A stretch of DNA of 64,000 nucleotides from Paucibacter sp. KCTC 42545 (GCF_001477625.1 NZ_CP013692.1:5022001-5086000); one strand, 5' to 3'. Shown: positions 1 through 10,146, counted from the first letter of the stretch. Translations and numbers: made by a program. Notes: generated by a model from the sequence alone, not told the origin.

Positions 1-1
1 C

Positions 2-322
2 GAGATCGCGACCTATGCCGACGCCATCGGCCCCTGGAAGCCAGAAGTGATGCTGCTGACCTCGCCCGATGGCAAGGGCGGCGCCAAGGCGGTCAACAAG
101 GCCGTGCCCAATAGCGTCATTGCCGATGCGCACAAGCTCGGCCTGGCCGTGCATGTGTTCACTTTCCGCAGCGAAGCGGGCCGCCTGGCCGGTGTCTACG
201 GCGGCGACCCAGTGGCTGAGTACCTGACCTACTTCCGTGCCGGCGTGGACGGTGTGTTCAGCGACTTTGCTGGCACGGCGTTCGAAGCTCGCAAGCGCTA
301 TCTGCAGGAAATGGGCCGCTGA
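2..322 (+). CDS. glycerophosphodiester phosphodiesterase, C-terminal part
   Basis: The reading frame is open from the window edge to a TGA at 320-322, so only the last ~106 residues are present. The segment ending in GVDGVFSDF, followed by a short helical tail, matches the end of the GDPD TIM barrel, where the enzyme hydrolyses glycerophosphodiesters to glycerol-3-phosphate and an alcohol. AVHVFTFRSE resembles the strand with the substrate-facing aromatic residue of GlpQ-type enzymes. The catalytic His/Glu pairs and any signal peptide lie outside the window, so localisation cannot be judged. The next gene, rpe, starts 167 bp later and is probably a separate unit. Confidence 0.75.
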   Translation, partial: EIATYADAIGPWKPEVMLLTSPDGKGGAKAVNKAVPNSVIADAHKLGLAVHVFTFRSEAGRLAGVYGGDPVAEYLTYFRAGVDGVFSDFAGTAFEARKRYLQEMGR

Positions 323-488
323 TCGGCGAGGGGCTTCTTTGAGGCCTCTTTGGGATTGAGAGTGACTCACCCAGGGCTTGCCACGCGGCAGGCCCTGAAA
401 TGGGTGGCAAAAGCGCGCTGGCGGGCGGGCTCATAGAATCCAGGCCTGCGTTCTTCGTGCCCATTCACTCCTTTTTAGCCGTCCCGCC

Positions 489-1172
489 ATGACCACCAAC
501 TTCCGCATCGCCCCCAGCATTCTTTCGGCCGACTTTGCCCGCCTGGGCGAGGAGGTGCGCAACGTCCTGGCGGCGGGCGCCGACTGGGTGCACTTTGACG
601 TGATGGACAACCATTACGTGCCCAATCTGACCTTCGGGCCGATGGTCTGCGAAGCCCTGCGCAAGCATTCGGTCAAGCCCGATGGCACGCCTTGCCCGAT
701 CGACGTGCACCTGATGGTGGAGCCGGTGGACGCCCTGGCCGTGGCTTTTGCCAAGGCGGGTGCCGATCTGGTGAGCTTCCACCCCGATGCGTCCAAGCAT
801 GTGGACCGCACCCTGCAGCTGATCAAGGCCGAGGGCAAGCAAGCCGGCCTGGTGTTCAACCCGGCCGAGCCGCTGGACGTGCTGGAATGGGTGATCGACA
901 AGGTGGACCTGGTGTTGATCATGAGCGTCAACCCCGGCTTCGGCGGCCAAAGCTTTTTGCCCAGCGCGCTGAAGAAGCTGGAACAAGCCCGCCGCATCAT
1001 CGATGCCAGCGGCCGCGACATCCGCCTGGAAATCGACGGTGGCGTCAAGGTGGACAACATTCGTCAAATCGCCGATGCCGGCGCCGACACCTTTGTGGCC
1101 GGCTCCGCCATCTTCGGCAAGCCCGACTACAAGGCCGTGATCGACGCCATGCGCGCTGAGCTGGCGCGCTGA
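489..1172 (+). CDS. rpe: ribulose-phosphate 3-epimerase
   Basis: Interconverts ribulose-5-phosphate and xylulose-5-phosphate in the pentose phosphate and Calvin cycles; cytosolic. The 227-residue length is typical. Visible family motifs are APSILSADF (residues 8-16), the metal and catalytic H35-F-D37 in [20 protein letters not shown] (about 71-77), [11 protein letters not shown] (about 147-157, phosphate loop) and LEIDGGV with the second catalytic Asp near 180. The ATG at 489 gives the family N-terminus although no good Shine-Dalgarno sequence precedes it. A phosphatase gene starts 5 bp after the stop, so the two are probably co-transcribed. In many betaproteobacteria rpe and gph sit next to trpE; here gph and the trp genes are 30 kb away. 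Confidence 0.96.
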   Translation: MTTNFRIAPSILSADFARLGEEVRNVLAAGADWVHFDVMDNHYVPNLTFGPMVCEALRKHSVKPDGTPCPIDVHLMVEPVDALAVAFAKAGADLVSFHPDASKHVDRTLQLIKAEGKQAGLVFNPAEPLDVLEWVIDKVDLVLIMSVNPGFGGQSFLPSALKKLEQARRIIDASGRDIRLEIDGGVKVDNIRQIADAGADTFVAGSAIFGKPDYKAVIDAMRAELAR

Positions 1173-1177
1173 TCAAG

Positions 1178-1693
1178 ATGCCTGCGGTCCTGCTGGTCTG
1201 CACGGCCAATCTGTGTCGCTCGCCGCTGGCCGAGCTGCTGATGAAAACACGCCTGCCGAGCTTCGGCCCCGGCGCGGCGCAGGCCTTTTCGGTGATCGAG
1301 TCGGCCGGCGTGCGCGCCGCACCTCGGCCCGGCCCCATCGACGCCCGCGCCGCAGCCGCCGCGCAGCGTGCCGGGCTCAGCCCCAACAAGAAATGGCGTT
1401 CGCGCCGTGTGGTGGCCGCGGACTTTGAGCGCTTCGATCTGATTCTTGCCATGGACAGCGAGAACCTGCGCGAGCTGAAACTGCTGTGCCCGGCCGCTTT
1501 GCATCCGCGCTTGCACCTGCTGCTGGACTTCGCACCCGGCCTGCATGGCCAGGAAGTGCCCGATCCCTATTTCGGCCCGGCCCATGGCTTTGACCATGTG
1601 ATGGGCTTGCTCAGCCAGGCTGTGCAAGGCCTGGGTCAAGCCTGGCGAGAGGGGCGACTGACGCCTGAGGCCACGGCCCGCTCATGTGCCTGA
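1178..1693 (+). CDS. low-molecular-weight protein tyrosine phosphatase family protein
   Basis: The 171-residue protein opens with the CX5R phosphate-binding loop, C8-TANLC-R14, directly after the first strand, as in low-molecular-weight phosphatases and arsenate-reductase-like relatives. The general-acid motif is D129-P-Y in EVPDPYFG. These features support a catalytically competent phosphotyrosine or small phosphoester phosphatase; the natural substrate is unknown. There is no capsule or tyrosine-kinase gene nearby, so an exopolysaccharide role is not supported by context. It follows rpe by 5 bp and overlaps the next gene by 10 bp, suggesting translational coupling. Confidence 0.85.
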   Translation: MPAVLLVCTANLCRSPLAELLMKTRLPSFGPGAAQAFSVIESAGVRAAPRPGPIDARAAAAAQRAGLSPNKKWRSRRVVAADFERFDLILAMDSENLRELKLLCPAALHPRLHLLLDFAPGLHGQEVPDPYFGPAHGFDHVMGLLSQAVQGLGQAWREGRLTPEATARSCA

Positions 1694-2484
1694 TCGCCTG
1701 GCGCTGGCAGCCCGGCACGGCCACGCCCTTGCTGCTGCTGGCCAATCGCGATGAGTTCTATGCCCGGCCGACGGTGCCCTTGCGCTGGTGGCCGGGTGGC
1801 CGCGTGCTGGCGGGTCAGGACTTGCAAGCCGGGGGCACCTGGCTGGGCCTGGGGGCTGGTGGGCGGCGTTTGGCGGCACTGACCAATTTCCGCGACCCTG
1901 GGCTGCTGCCCAGTGCGGCGGCGGCAGGCGCTGCGCAACCGCCTTCGCGCGGCGCTTTGGTCAGCGAATTTTTGCAAGACGAGTCCCTCAGCGCAGCCGA
2001 CTACCTGGCCCAGTTGGCGCCGCGCGCGGCCGAGTTCCAGGGCTTCAATCTGCTGCTGTTTGATGGCCAGCAATTGCTGGGTTTCGAGGGCCGCGCCAGC
2101 CGTGGGCATCGCAGCGTCGTCCTAGAACCGGGCTTGGGTGCGGTGTCCAATGCCGGCTTTGACACACCCTGGCCTAAGCTGCTGACGCTCAAGTCCGCGC
2201 TGGCTCAGCGCTTGGCCGAGGACCATGCGGAGCCGGGAGGAGACGAGGCTTTGCTGGCCTTGTTGCGTGACCCGCGCATCGCGCCGGACGAAAGCCTGCC
2301 CGCCACCGGCGTGCCGCTGGACTGGGAGCGGGCTCTTTCCGCCATCTTTATCGCCACGCCCAATTACGGCACGCGGGCCAGCGCCTTGCTGCGCCTGCGG
2401 CAACAAGGTGGCTTTGATTTTCTGGAGCGCAGCTTTGACGCCAGCGGCGTGATCGGCATGCGCGAATTCAGGGTGGTGGCTTAG
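1684..2484 (+). CDS. NRDE (TANGO2-like) family protein
   Basis: A 266-residue protein starting MCLIAWRW with the signature LLLANRDEFYARPT (about residues 18-31) that names the NRDE family. Cys2 would become N-terminal after methionine removal, reminiscent of N-terminal-nucleophile hydrolases, but no activity is established. Human TANGO2 is a member; bacterial members have been linked to haem handling, which cannot be confirmed here. The start at 1684 lies inside the end of the phosphatase gene (10-bp overlap). It ends 7 bp from a convergent gene. Confidence 0.85.
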   Translation: MCLIAWRWQPGTATPLLLLANRDEFYARPTVPLRWWPGGRVLAGQDLQAGGTWLGLGAGGRRLAALTNFRDPGLLPSAAAAGAAQPPSRGALVSEFLQDESLSAADYLAQLAPRAAEFQGFNLLLFDGQQLLGFEGRASRGHRSVVLEPGLGAVSNAGFDTPWPKLLTLKSALAQRLAEDHAEPGGDEALLALLRDPRIAPDESLPATGVPLDWERALSAIFIATPNYGTRASALLRLRQQGGFDFLERSFDASGVIGMREFRVVA

Positions 2485-2490
2485 CCAGGC

Positions 2491-3069
2491 TTAGCTCGGC
2501 ATGGGCAGATGCAGCCACAGCGCCAGCCGGTCGAAGAACAGGCTGTAGAGCGCAATCGGCAGCGGCAGGCCGATCAAAGTGCCCAAGGCATAGCTGCGCC
2601 ATGGCACGCCAGACAGCGCCAGTGCCACATTCAGCGCCGGCACGGTTTGGAACATCAGGCGCAGCAGGGTCACGCTTTGCAGCGGATGATGGTCCAAGCG
2701 CGCAAACAGGCGCTGGCTCAGCCGGCCCTTGTTTTGCCAGGCGCGCAAGGCGTCACCACCCAGCCCGCGGATGAAGACAAAGCTGCTGAGGCAGGCGCAA
2801 CAAGCGGCCAGATAAGTGCCCAGGCCACCCCACAGCGGCCCCAGGGCCAACACCGCCGCAGCCAGAAAAATCCAGCCCGGAATCTGCAGCAGATTGCCGG
2901 CCATGAAGAGCAAGGTGAACAGCAGCAGGCCCAGGCCTTGGTGACCATCAAACAGCGCGCGCAACTCCGCCAGGGTGAAGAGTTGGGTCGACAGGCCGCT
3001 GAGCTTGAGTGCTAGCCAGGCGGCGACCAGCAAGGCCAGCACCAGCAGCAGGCGCTGCTGGCGGCTCAT
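2491..3069 (-). CDS. VTT/DedA-type (TVP38/TMEM64-like) membrane protein
   Basis: A 192-residue, very hydrophobic protein with an N-terminal membrane segment (LLLVLALLVAAWLALKL) and about four more. The core around FMAGNLLQIPGWIFLAAAVLALGPLWGG and the later GVPWRSYALGTLIGLPLP fit the VTT (SNARE-associated/DedA superfamily) fold with re-entrant helices. Relatives are proposed lipid scramblases or transporters; the substrate here is unknown. Its start overlaps the stop of the upstream VOC gene by ATGA, so the two form a small operon. Confidence 0.75.
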   Translation of the reverse strand: MSRQQRLLLVLALLVAAWLALKLSGLSTQLFTLAELRALFDGHQGLGLLLFTLLFMAGNLLQIPGWIFLAAAVLALGPLWGGLGTYLAACCACLSSFVFIRGLGGDALRAWQNKGRLSQRLFARLDHHPLQSVTLLRLMFQTVPALNVALALSGVPWRSYALGTLIGLPLPIALYSLFFDRLALWLHLPMPS

Positions 3070-3488
3070 GCCCGGCCTGCTTCAGTAGGCGGCGCGTCGG
3101 GTGGCGTGTGGCAAACCACGCAGAGCTTGTTGCCATCCGGGTCGCGGAAATAGGTGCCGTAGTAATGTGCGTGATAGTCCGGCCGCAAGCCCGGTGCGCC
3201 CTCGCAGCGGCCGCCGTGGGACAGAGCCAGTGCATAGGCCTGGTCCACCACCGCGCGGCTGTCGGCCAGCAAGGCCGTCATCGGCCCATTGCCAGGCTGC
3301 GCGGCCTGGCCATCGAAAGGGTGGCCGATCAGCAGCAGGGGCCGCGCCACGCCGGGGCTTTGCCAGCCGGCCCAGGGCCGCTGCCGCTCACAAAACCTCT
3401 GCGTCAGGCCCAGGCTCGCCAACACCGGTTGGTAGAAGGCGAGGGCACGCTCGAAATCGCTGACGCCGAGGAAGATGTGGGAGAACAT
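3066..3488 (-). CDS. VOC family (glyoxalase/bleomycin-resistance fold) protein
   Basis: The 140-residue protein has the single VOC module: MFSHIFLGVSDFERALAFY at the N-terminus, with His4 as possible metal ligand, and the C-terminal YFRDPDGNKLCVVCH strand with a metal-binding or near-metal position. It resembles small glyoxalase-like proteins of unknown substrate and is not a recognisable GloA. The ATG at 3488 gives the canonical N-terminus. It is followed by the VTT-type membrane protein with a 4-bp ATGA overlap. Confidence 0.8.
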   Translation of the reverse strand: MFSHIFLGVSDFERALAFYQPVLASLGLTQRFCERQRPWAGWQSPGVARPLLLIGHPFDGQAAQPGNGPMTALLADSRAVVDQAYALALSHGGRCEGAPGLRPDYHAHYYGTYFRDPDGNKLCVVCHTPPDAPPTEAGRA

Positions 3489-3531
3489 GTGGCTGGCAAT
3501 TCCTGAAAGCGCTGCGTTTTTCGGTGGCTTG

Positions 3532-6500
3532 TTACTGATGGGCCGTCATCCGGCCCGGCGCCACCTCACGCATATCCGGCCCCTTGCCGCTGAAGCGGTC
3601 CAGGGCCAGGTAGATCACCGGGGTGATGTAGAGCGTCACCGCCTGGGACAAGATCAAACCACCGACCACCGCCAAGCCCAGAGGTTGGCGCAGTTCGGCC
3701 CCGGCGCCCAGGCCCAAGGCAATCGGCAGGGCGCCCATCAGCGCGGCCAGGGTGGTCATCATGATGGGGCGGAAGCGCAGGATGCAGGCCTCGCGGATCG
3801 CTTCAGGCGGGCTCATGCCGCCGTTGCGCTGGGCGTCCAGCGCGAAGTCGATCATCATGATGGCGTTCTTCTTGACGATGCCGATCAGCATCAGGATGCC
3901 GATGGTGGCGATCAGCGTCAGGTCCATATGGAAGAGCTGCAGCGTGATCAAGGCGCCCACCGCCGCCGAGGGCAGGCCGGCCAAGATGGTCAGCGGGTGG
4001 ATATAGCTTTCATACAGCACGCCCAGCAGCACATAGATCACCGCGATGGCCAAGCCGATCAGCAAGACCTGACCCCCTTGCGAGTCCTGGAACACCGCCG
4101 CATCGCCGCCGTAGCTGGTGATGATGCTGCTGGGGAGTTGCAGCGCTTTGGTGTAGCCGTCTAGCTTGGCGGTGGCGTCGCCCAAGGGCACATCGGGTGC
4201 GAGGTTGAAGCTCAGGGTGATGGCTTGCAGCTGCCCCTGGTGATTGACTGCCGTTGGGCCGAGCGCTCTTTGCACGCTGGCGAAAGCCGTCAGCGGCACC
4301 AGGGCGCCGTTTTTGCCGCGCAGATAGATCTTGTCGAAAGCGTCCTCGGTCAGGCGATCGGCGTCGCTGGCCTCCATGATGACCTGGTAGGTATTGCTTT
4401 CGGCGTAGATGCTGGACACCTGGCGCTCGCCAAAAGCGTCGTAGAGCGCGCTGCGCAGGTCTTGCATCTGCACGCCGAGCAGCGAGGCACGCTCGCGGTC
4501 GATGATCAGATTGGCTTGCAGGCCGCGCAGCTGGGAGTCACTGGTGACGTCGCGGAACAGCGGGTCAGCACGCAGCTTCTCTTGCAGCTTGCTGGCCCAG
4601 ACATTGAGCTCGCCGGCGCTGATCGATTGCAAGGTGTACTGGTAGCGGCTCTTGCTCTGGCGCCCGCCCAGCTGCAGGTTTTGCACCGGGCGCAGATAGA
4701 CGGCGATGCCGGGCACGCTGCGCAGTTTTTTGCGCAGGCCTTCGAGCACTTGCGCCATCGGCGGGCGCTCGCCACGCGGCTTGAGGTTGATGAACAAGCG
4801 CCCGGTATTGCCGGCGCTGCCGCCGCCGCCCCCGCCGCCCACGGCGGCCGAGACGCTGGCCACGGCCGGATCATCCTTGACCAAGGCGGCCACGCGTTCT
4901 TGCAACACCGTCATGGCGGCGAAGGAAATGTCTTCGGAGGCCTCGGTGCTGGCCTGGATTTGGCCAATGTCTTCTTCCGGGAAGAAGCCCTTGGGAATGC
5001 TGGTGTATAGCCAGGCACTCGCCACAAAGCTGGCCAGCGCCACGCCCAAGACCCAGCCGCGATGCCGCAAGGCTGCGTCCAGGCTGCGGGTGTAGGCGTT
5101 CAGCACGGCGTTGAAGCCGCGCTCAAACACGCGACCCAGCGCGTTTTCTTCCACATGCGCATGGGGCTTGAGAAAGCGGCTGCACAGCATGGGCACCAGG
5201 CTCAGCGAGACGCCGGCGGAGACCAGAATTGACAGCGACACCACCACCGCGAACTCGTGGAAGAGCAGGCCGATCACGCCGGGCATGAAGAAGATGGGGA
5301 TCAGCACCGCCACCAGCGAAATCGAAATCGAGACGATGGTGAAAGCCATCTCGCGCGCGCCGCGCACGGCAGCCGCGAAGGGCTCCATGCCATCCTCAAC
5401 GTGGCGGTGGATGTTCTCCAGCATCACGATGGCATCGTCCACCACCAGGCCCACCGCCAGGGTGATACCCAGCAGCGAGATATTGTCGAGGCTGTAACCC
5501 AGGGAATAGAGCAGGGTCAGGGCACCGATCAGCGAGATCGGCAGCGACAGTGTCGGGATCAGCGTGGCCACGGCGCGGCGCAGGAAGAGGAAGATCACCA
5601 GCACCACCAGGGCCACGGTCAGGGCCAGGGTGAAGTAAACGTCATGCAGGGACTCGCGAATCGAGATCGAGCGGTCGTTCAGCGTGCTCATTTGCACCGA
5701 GGCCGGCAGCTGGCCTTCGAAGCGTGGCAGCATGGCCTTGACCGCATCGACCACCTTGACGGTGTTGGCATCGGGCTGGCGCTGCACGGCCAGCACGATG
5801 GAGCGTTCCCCGTTGAAGTTGGAGAAGGACTTGACGGTTTCGAAGCTGTCCTGCACATCGGCCACATCGCGCAGGAAGACCGGCGCGCCGCCCTTGGAGG
5901 CCACCACGATGGCGCCAAACTCGCGCGCATTGCGCAGCTGCTTATTGGCCTGGATGGTCAGGGTCTGGCGGTTACCGTCCAGCACACCCACCGGCGTGTT
6001 GGCATTGGCGCCCTTGATCGCGGCCTGCAATTCTTCCAGGGTGATATTGCGCTGCTGCAGCAGCTCGGTGCGCGCCTTGATGCGCACCGCAAAACGCTTC
6101 TGCCCGTAGATGGAGACCTGGGCCACGCCGTCGATGGTGGACAGGCTGGGGGTGATCAGATTCTCTGCAAAGTCATTCAACTCCGAGAGATTGATGCTGG
6201 GTGAGGTCAGCGCCACCAGCAGCACCGGGGCATCGGCCGGGTTGACCTTGCGGTAGCTCGGCGGCGAAGTCATCTCCGTCGGCAAGGCCCGCAGCGAGCG
6301 GAACAGCGCCGCTTGCACATCGACCGCCGCCGCATCGATATTGCGGCTGGGGTCAAACTCCAGCGTCAGCGAGGTTGAGCCCAGGGTGTTGGTGGACGAG
6401 ATGGTGCTCAGGCCGGCGATGGTGGAAAACTGCTTCTCCAATGGCAGTGCCACCGAGGAAGCCATGGTCTCCGGTGAAGCGCCGGGCAGACTGGCCTGCA

Positions 6501-6639
6501 CATTGATGACCGGCGTGTTGTAGGACGGCAGCGCCGCCACCGGAATCTTGCCCCATGCCGCCAAGCCGGCGATGACCAGCGCGATATTCAGCAGCACGGT
6601 CATCACCGGCCGTCGGATGAACAACTCCGTCAAGTTCAT
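3532..6639 (-). CDS. RND efflux permease (MdtB/MdtC-like)
   Basis: Inner-membrane proton-driven drug exporter of 1035 residues, the usual size for AcrB/MdtBC permeases. It begins MNLTELFIRRPVMT; RRPV is the hallmark N-terminus. It has two copies of the TM-plus-periplasmic-loop unit. TM4 carries the proton-relay pair in GLVVDDAIVMLENIHRH (about residues 400-416). The C-terminal half repeats the pattern with GIVKKNAIMMIDFALD, where the second-half Lys is typical. The sequence is closer to MdtB/MdtC than to AcrB. A run of seven glycines lies in the second periplasmic loop (about 4820-4840 on the DNA). The gene overlaps its adaptor by ATGA; no outer-membrane factor gene is adjacent, so a TolC-type partner must be elsewhere. 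Confidence 0.93.
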   Translation of the reverse strand: MNLTELFIRRPVMTVLLNIALVIAGLAAWGKIPVAALPSYNTPVINVQASLPGASPETMASSVALPLEKQFSTIAGLSTISSTNTLGSTSLTLEFDPSRNIDAAAVDVQAALFRSLRALPTEMTSPPSYRKVNPADAPVLLVALTSPSINLSELNDFAENLITPSLSTIDGVAQVSIYGQKRFAVRIKARTELLQQRNITLEELQAAIKGANANTPVGVLDGNRQTLTIQANKQLRNAREFGAIVVASKGGAPVFLRDVADVQDSFETVKSFSNFNGERSIVLAVQRQPDANTVKVVDAVKAMLPRFEGQLPASVQMSTLNDRSISIRESLHDVYFTLALTVALVVLVIFLFLRRAVATLIPTLSLPISLIGALTLLYSLGYSLDNISLLGITLAVGLVVDDAIVMLENIHRHVEDGMEPFAAAVRGAREMAFTIVSISISLVAVLIPIFFMPGVIGLLFHEFAVVVSLSILVSAGVSLSLVPMLCSRFLKPHAHVEENALGRVFERGFNAVLNAYTRSLDAALRHRGWVLGVALASFVASAWLYTSIPKGFFPEEDIGQIQASTEASEDISFAAMTVLQERVAALVKDDPAVASVSAAVGGGGGGGSAGNTGRLFINLKPRGERPPMAQVLEGLRKKLRSVPGIAVYLRPVQNLQLGGRQSKSRYQYTLQSISAGELNVWASKLQEKLRADPLFRDVTSDSQLRGLQANLIIDRERASLLGVQMQDLRSALYDAFGERQVSSIYAESNTYQVIMEASDADRLTEDAFDKIYLRGKNGALVPLTAFASVQRALGPTAVNHQGQLQAITLSFNLAPDVPLGDATAKLDGYTKALQLPSSIITSYGGDAAVFQDSQGGQVLLIGLAIAVIYVLLGVLYESYIHPLTILAGLPSAAVGALITLQLFHMDLTLIATIGILMLIGIVKKNAIMMIDFALDAQRNGGMSPPEAIREACILRFRPIMMTTLAALMGALPIALGLGAGAELRQPLGLAVVGGLILSQAVTLYITPVIYLALDRFSGKGPDMREVAPGRMTAHQ

Positions 6640-7967
6640 GCGCCGGCCCCGGAAGCTGCCGAGCTGGCTGCGGCTGCTGGCGCCGAAGCCGCTGATGCAG
6701 CTGATGCAGCATTCCCGGCTTCGCTCGCCGCCTTCTTGCTGGCGGCCGCGGCGGCTGGGTTCAGCGCCGCAGGCTGGGCCTTGACGGCGGTGCCGGGGCG
6801 CAGATTCTGCTTGCCGTCCACCACCACCTTGTCGCCGGCCTGTATGCCTTCCACCACCGCCATCTCACCAAAGGTGTAACGCTGCTGCACGGTTTTGAGT
6901 TGGGCGTTCTTGTCGGCATCCACGATATAGACCGAGCGTTCGCTGCCGCGCTGGATGATGGCGGCTTGCGGAATCACGATGGCATCCTTGAGCGTGCGCA
7001 GCGTCATGCGCACCCGCACAAACTGGCCCGGCCAGAGCTGCTGCTGTCGGTTGTCAAACTCGGCCCGCACCTTGATCGTGCCGGTCGTGCTGTCCACCAG
7101 GTTGTCCACGAAAACCAGCTTGCCCTTGGCGCCGGCTTCAGCCTCCGCGCCCTTCGCTGCGCCGCGCCCGCCGGCCGGCGCGATTTGTACCTGCAGGGCT
7201 TCAGGGGCGCTAGCGCCCGCTTTGCCCGCGCCGCGTGTGGCAGCCAGCAAGGGCTGCAACTTCGATTCGGCCAGGCTGAAGCTGACGCCAACGGGATCCA
7301 TCTGCGCGATATTGACCAGCGGCAGCGCGCTCGCGCTGGCCTGCACCAGGCTGCCGGGGAAGACGCTGAGCGCGCCGGCCCGGCCGCTGATAGGGGCGCG
7401 CAGCTCGTTATAGCTCAGTGCCACATTGGCAGACTGCACGGCCGCTTCGTCGGCAGCCACCAGGGCGCGGGCGGCTTCGGCATTGGCTTGCGCCGTGTCC
7501 ACTGCGCTTTGGGCGATGAAGTTCTGGGCCTTGAGTTCTTGGGCGCGCTTGAACTGGCGTTCGGCATCGGCGGCGGCGGCGCGGTCGCGCAGCAGCTGGG
7601 CGCGGGCGCGTTCCAGATTGGCGCGGTCGGCGCGGTCGTCGAAGCGCAGCAAGACCTGACCCTTGCGCACCGTGTCGCCGTCCTTGATCAAGACTTCTTT
7701 GACGGTGCTGGTGGTCTGCGCCCGCAAGTCCACACTGGCCAGCGAGGCCACTGTGCCGCTGGCTTCCAGATTGACCGGCACATCCTGCTGCTGCGCCTCG
7801 ATCACACCGACCGCTTGCGGGCCGCCCTTGCCGGCGCCGGCCGCCGGGCTGGAGGCGGCGGTGGGGCCGCTGGTCGTGGCACTCGGGCTTTGGGATTTCC
7901 ACCACCAGCCGGCGGCGGCCAGGCTGATGAGAGTCAGGGACAGGATGATTGTTTTTCTGCTGCGCAT
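6636..7967 (-). CDS. RND efflux periplasmic adaptor (MdtA/AcrA-like)
   Basis: A 443-residue membrane-fusion protein from the ATG at 7967 (MRSRKTIILSLTL), chosen because a single N-terminal membrane anchor follows directly; the frame stays open to 8024. Order: anchor (about 5-24), low-complexity Ala/Ser/Gly linker, first half of the lipoyl domain (VDLRAQTTSTVKEVLIKDGDTV), alpha-hairpin with heptad-like Arg/Ala repeats, second lipoyl half (YNELRAPISGRAGAL), beta-barrel, and membrane-proximal domain (RPGTAVKAQ). The C-terminal ~50 residues are Ala/Ser-rich and probably disordered. It lies first in the two-gene operon and couples the permease to an outer-membrane channel. Confidence 0.92.
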   Translation of the reverse strand: MRSRKTIILSLTLISLAAAGWWWKSQSPSATTSGPTAASSPAAGAGKGGPQAVGVIEAQQQDVPVNLEASGTVASLASVDLRAQTTSTVKEVLIKDGDTVRKGQVLLRFDDRADRANLERARAQLLRDRAAAADAERQFKRAQELKAQNFIAQSAVDTAQANAEAARALVAADEAAVQSANVALSYNELRAPISGRAGALSVFPGSLVQASASALPLVNIAQMDPVGVSFSLAESKLQPLLAATRGAGKAGASAPEALQVQIAPAGGRGAAKGAEAEAGAKGKLVFVDNLVDSTTGTIKVRAEFDNRQQQLWPGQFVRVRMTLRTLKDAIVIPQAAIIQRGSERSVYIVDADKNAQLKTVQQRYTFGEMAVVEGIQAGDKVVVDGKQNLRPGTAVKAQPAALNPAAAAASKKAASEAGNAASAASAASAPAAAASSAASGAGA

Positions 7968-8096
7968 GCTGGGGCGAGGTCGGTGATTCGCTTGGCCTCG
8001 GCGCAGGCTGCGCCGTGTATACAAGGCAAGACCGTGAGCTTACCCGCTCAGCGCCGCCCGCATATTGCTGCCGTGTGAACCGCCCCGCGCGCGTGC

Positions 8097-9016
<920 letters not shown>

Positions 9017-9020
<4 letters not shown>

Positions 9021-10102
9021 GGCAGGAGCAGTTCGGGGCTGAGTTCGGGCGAGACGCTGTGCTCGCTTTGCAATGTGAGGCGGGCCAGGCGCAGGCCCAG
9101 CTTGCAGGCGCTGGCCAGATCGTCCGGGTCTTGCAGCAAGGCCGCGCACACGCCGGCGGCAAAAGCATCGCCGGCGCCGCTGACCTCCACCACGCGGGTC
9201 GCCGTCGGCTTCAAGGACTTCAATGCCTCGCCGGCATGGCCGAAGTAGAGGCGCTCGCTGCCTTGGGTGACGATCAGGCTGCCCAGGCCACGCGCGGCCA
9301 GGGCCTGATGGGCGCGTTGCAAATCGGCCTCGTCGTTCAGGGCCAAGCCGGTGGCGGCGGCCAACTCGTCGTGGTTCAGGATCAAAAGGCTCAAGCCCTG
9401 CAGGGCCTGCGGCAGCCGCGCCATCTTGGGCGCCGAGACCGCCACCGCCACCAGCGGCGCCGCAGCCTCGCTGGCTGCTTGTGCCAGCAAAAAGGCCAGG
9501 CTCTCTGCCGGCAGGTTCAGGTCCACCAGCGTCAGGCTGGCCTGGGCGCGCTGCGCAGCGCATTGGCGCAGATAGTCGGGCCTCAGGCGTTCGCACAAAT
9601 CCATTTGCGCCAGGCCCAGGACCAGCTCGCCCTCGGGGCTCAGCACGGCGGTGTAGCTGCCGGTGGGGGCATCGCTGGCGATCAGGCTGGCGCTGCAGTC
9701 CACGCCCAAGGCAGCGGCATGGCTGCGCAAAAAGCGCCCGGCGGCGTCATCGCCCAAGGCAGTCAAAAGCTGCACGGGCAAACCCAAGCGAGCTAGGTTT
9801 TCGGCCACATTGCGGGCTACGCCGCCTGGGCTTTCGCTCAAGCTTGCCGGGTTGGAGTTGCCCATCTGCAGCGGCTCCAGGCCGCGCAGCTTGCGGTCCA
9901 CATTGCTGCCGCCGATGCACACCACATGGCGGGCGCCCGGCAGCACATAGGCGCGCCCAAGGATGCGCCGCTCCTTGGTCAGCGCCGCGACATGGCCGGC
10001 CACCGCCGAGCGCGACAGGCCCAGCTGCTCGGCCAGGTCTTGCTGGCTGATGAAGGGGTTGTGGGCGATCAGGGTCAGCAGCTGATCTCGTTTGGATTTC
10101 AT
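9017..10102 (-). CDS. psuK: pseudouridine kinase with N-terminal helix-turn-helix (PfkB family)
   Basis: A 361-residue protein from the ATG at 10102. Residues about 1-60 (MKSKRDQLLTLIAHNPFISQQDLAEQLGLSRSAVAGHV) are a winged helix-turn-helix; the rest is a PfkB sugar kinase, with VVCIGGSNVDRKL at its start, the SPGGVARNVAENLARLG signature, and the ATP/catalytic motif VSGAGDAFAAGV. It is predicted to phosphorylate pseudouridine before cleavage by PsuG. The fused DNA-binding domain suggests that it also regulates its own operon, and two palindromes lie just upstream (10114-10146). No Shine-Dalgarno sequence is evident at 10102. The frame remains open upstream to 10213, but that extension has no family resemblance. 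Confidence 0.9.
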
Positions 10103-10113
10103 GTCTGCATCAT

Positions 10114-10146
10114 AAAACAAATGTTTTTTCAATAAGACAAATGTCT
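10114..10146. promoter_or_regulatory. tandem operator-like palindromes before psuK-psuG
   Basis: Two short inverted repeats share the core ACAAATGT: AAAACAAATGTTTT at 10114-10127 and AGACAAATGTCT at 10135-10146. The cores are 20 bp apart, about two helical turns. They lie 12-44 bp upstream of the psuK ATG. The helix-turn-helix domain of PsuK is the obvious candidate binder, by inference. A TATGAT (minus strand, about 10108-10113) next to the ATG could be a -10 element. Confidence 0.55.

Noticed and set aside
300..360. Terminator after the phosphodiesterase gene
   Set aside because: The GAGG...CCTC pairing around 328-350 is short and imperfect, with a weak T run.
9021..9596. Upstream extension of psuG
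   Set aside because: The extra 192 residues are out-of-frame psuK sequence; the conserved PsuG N-terminus begins at 9020.
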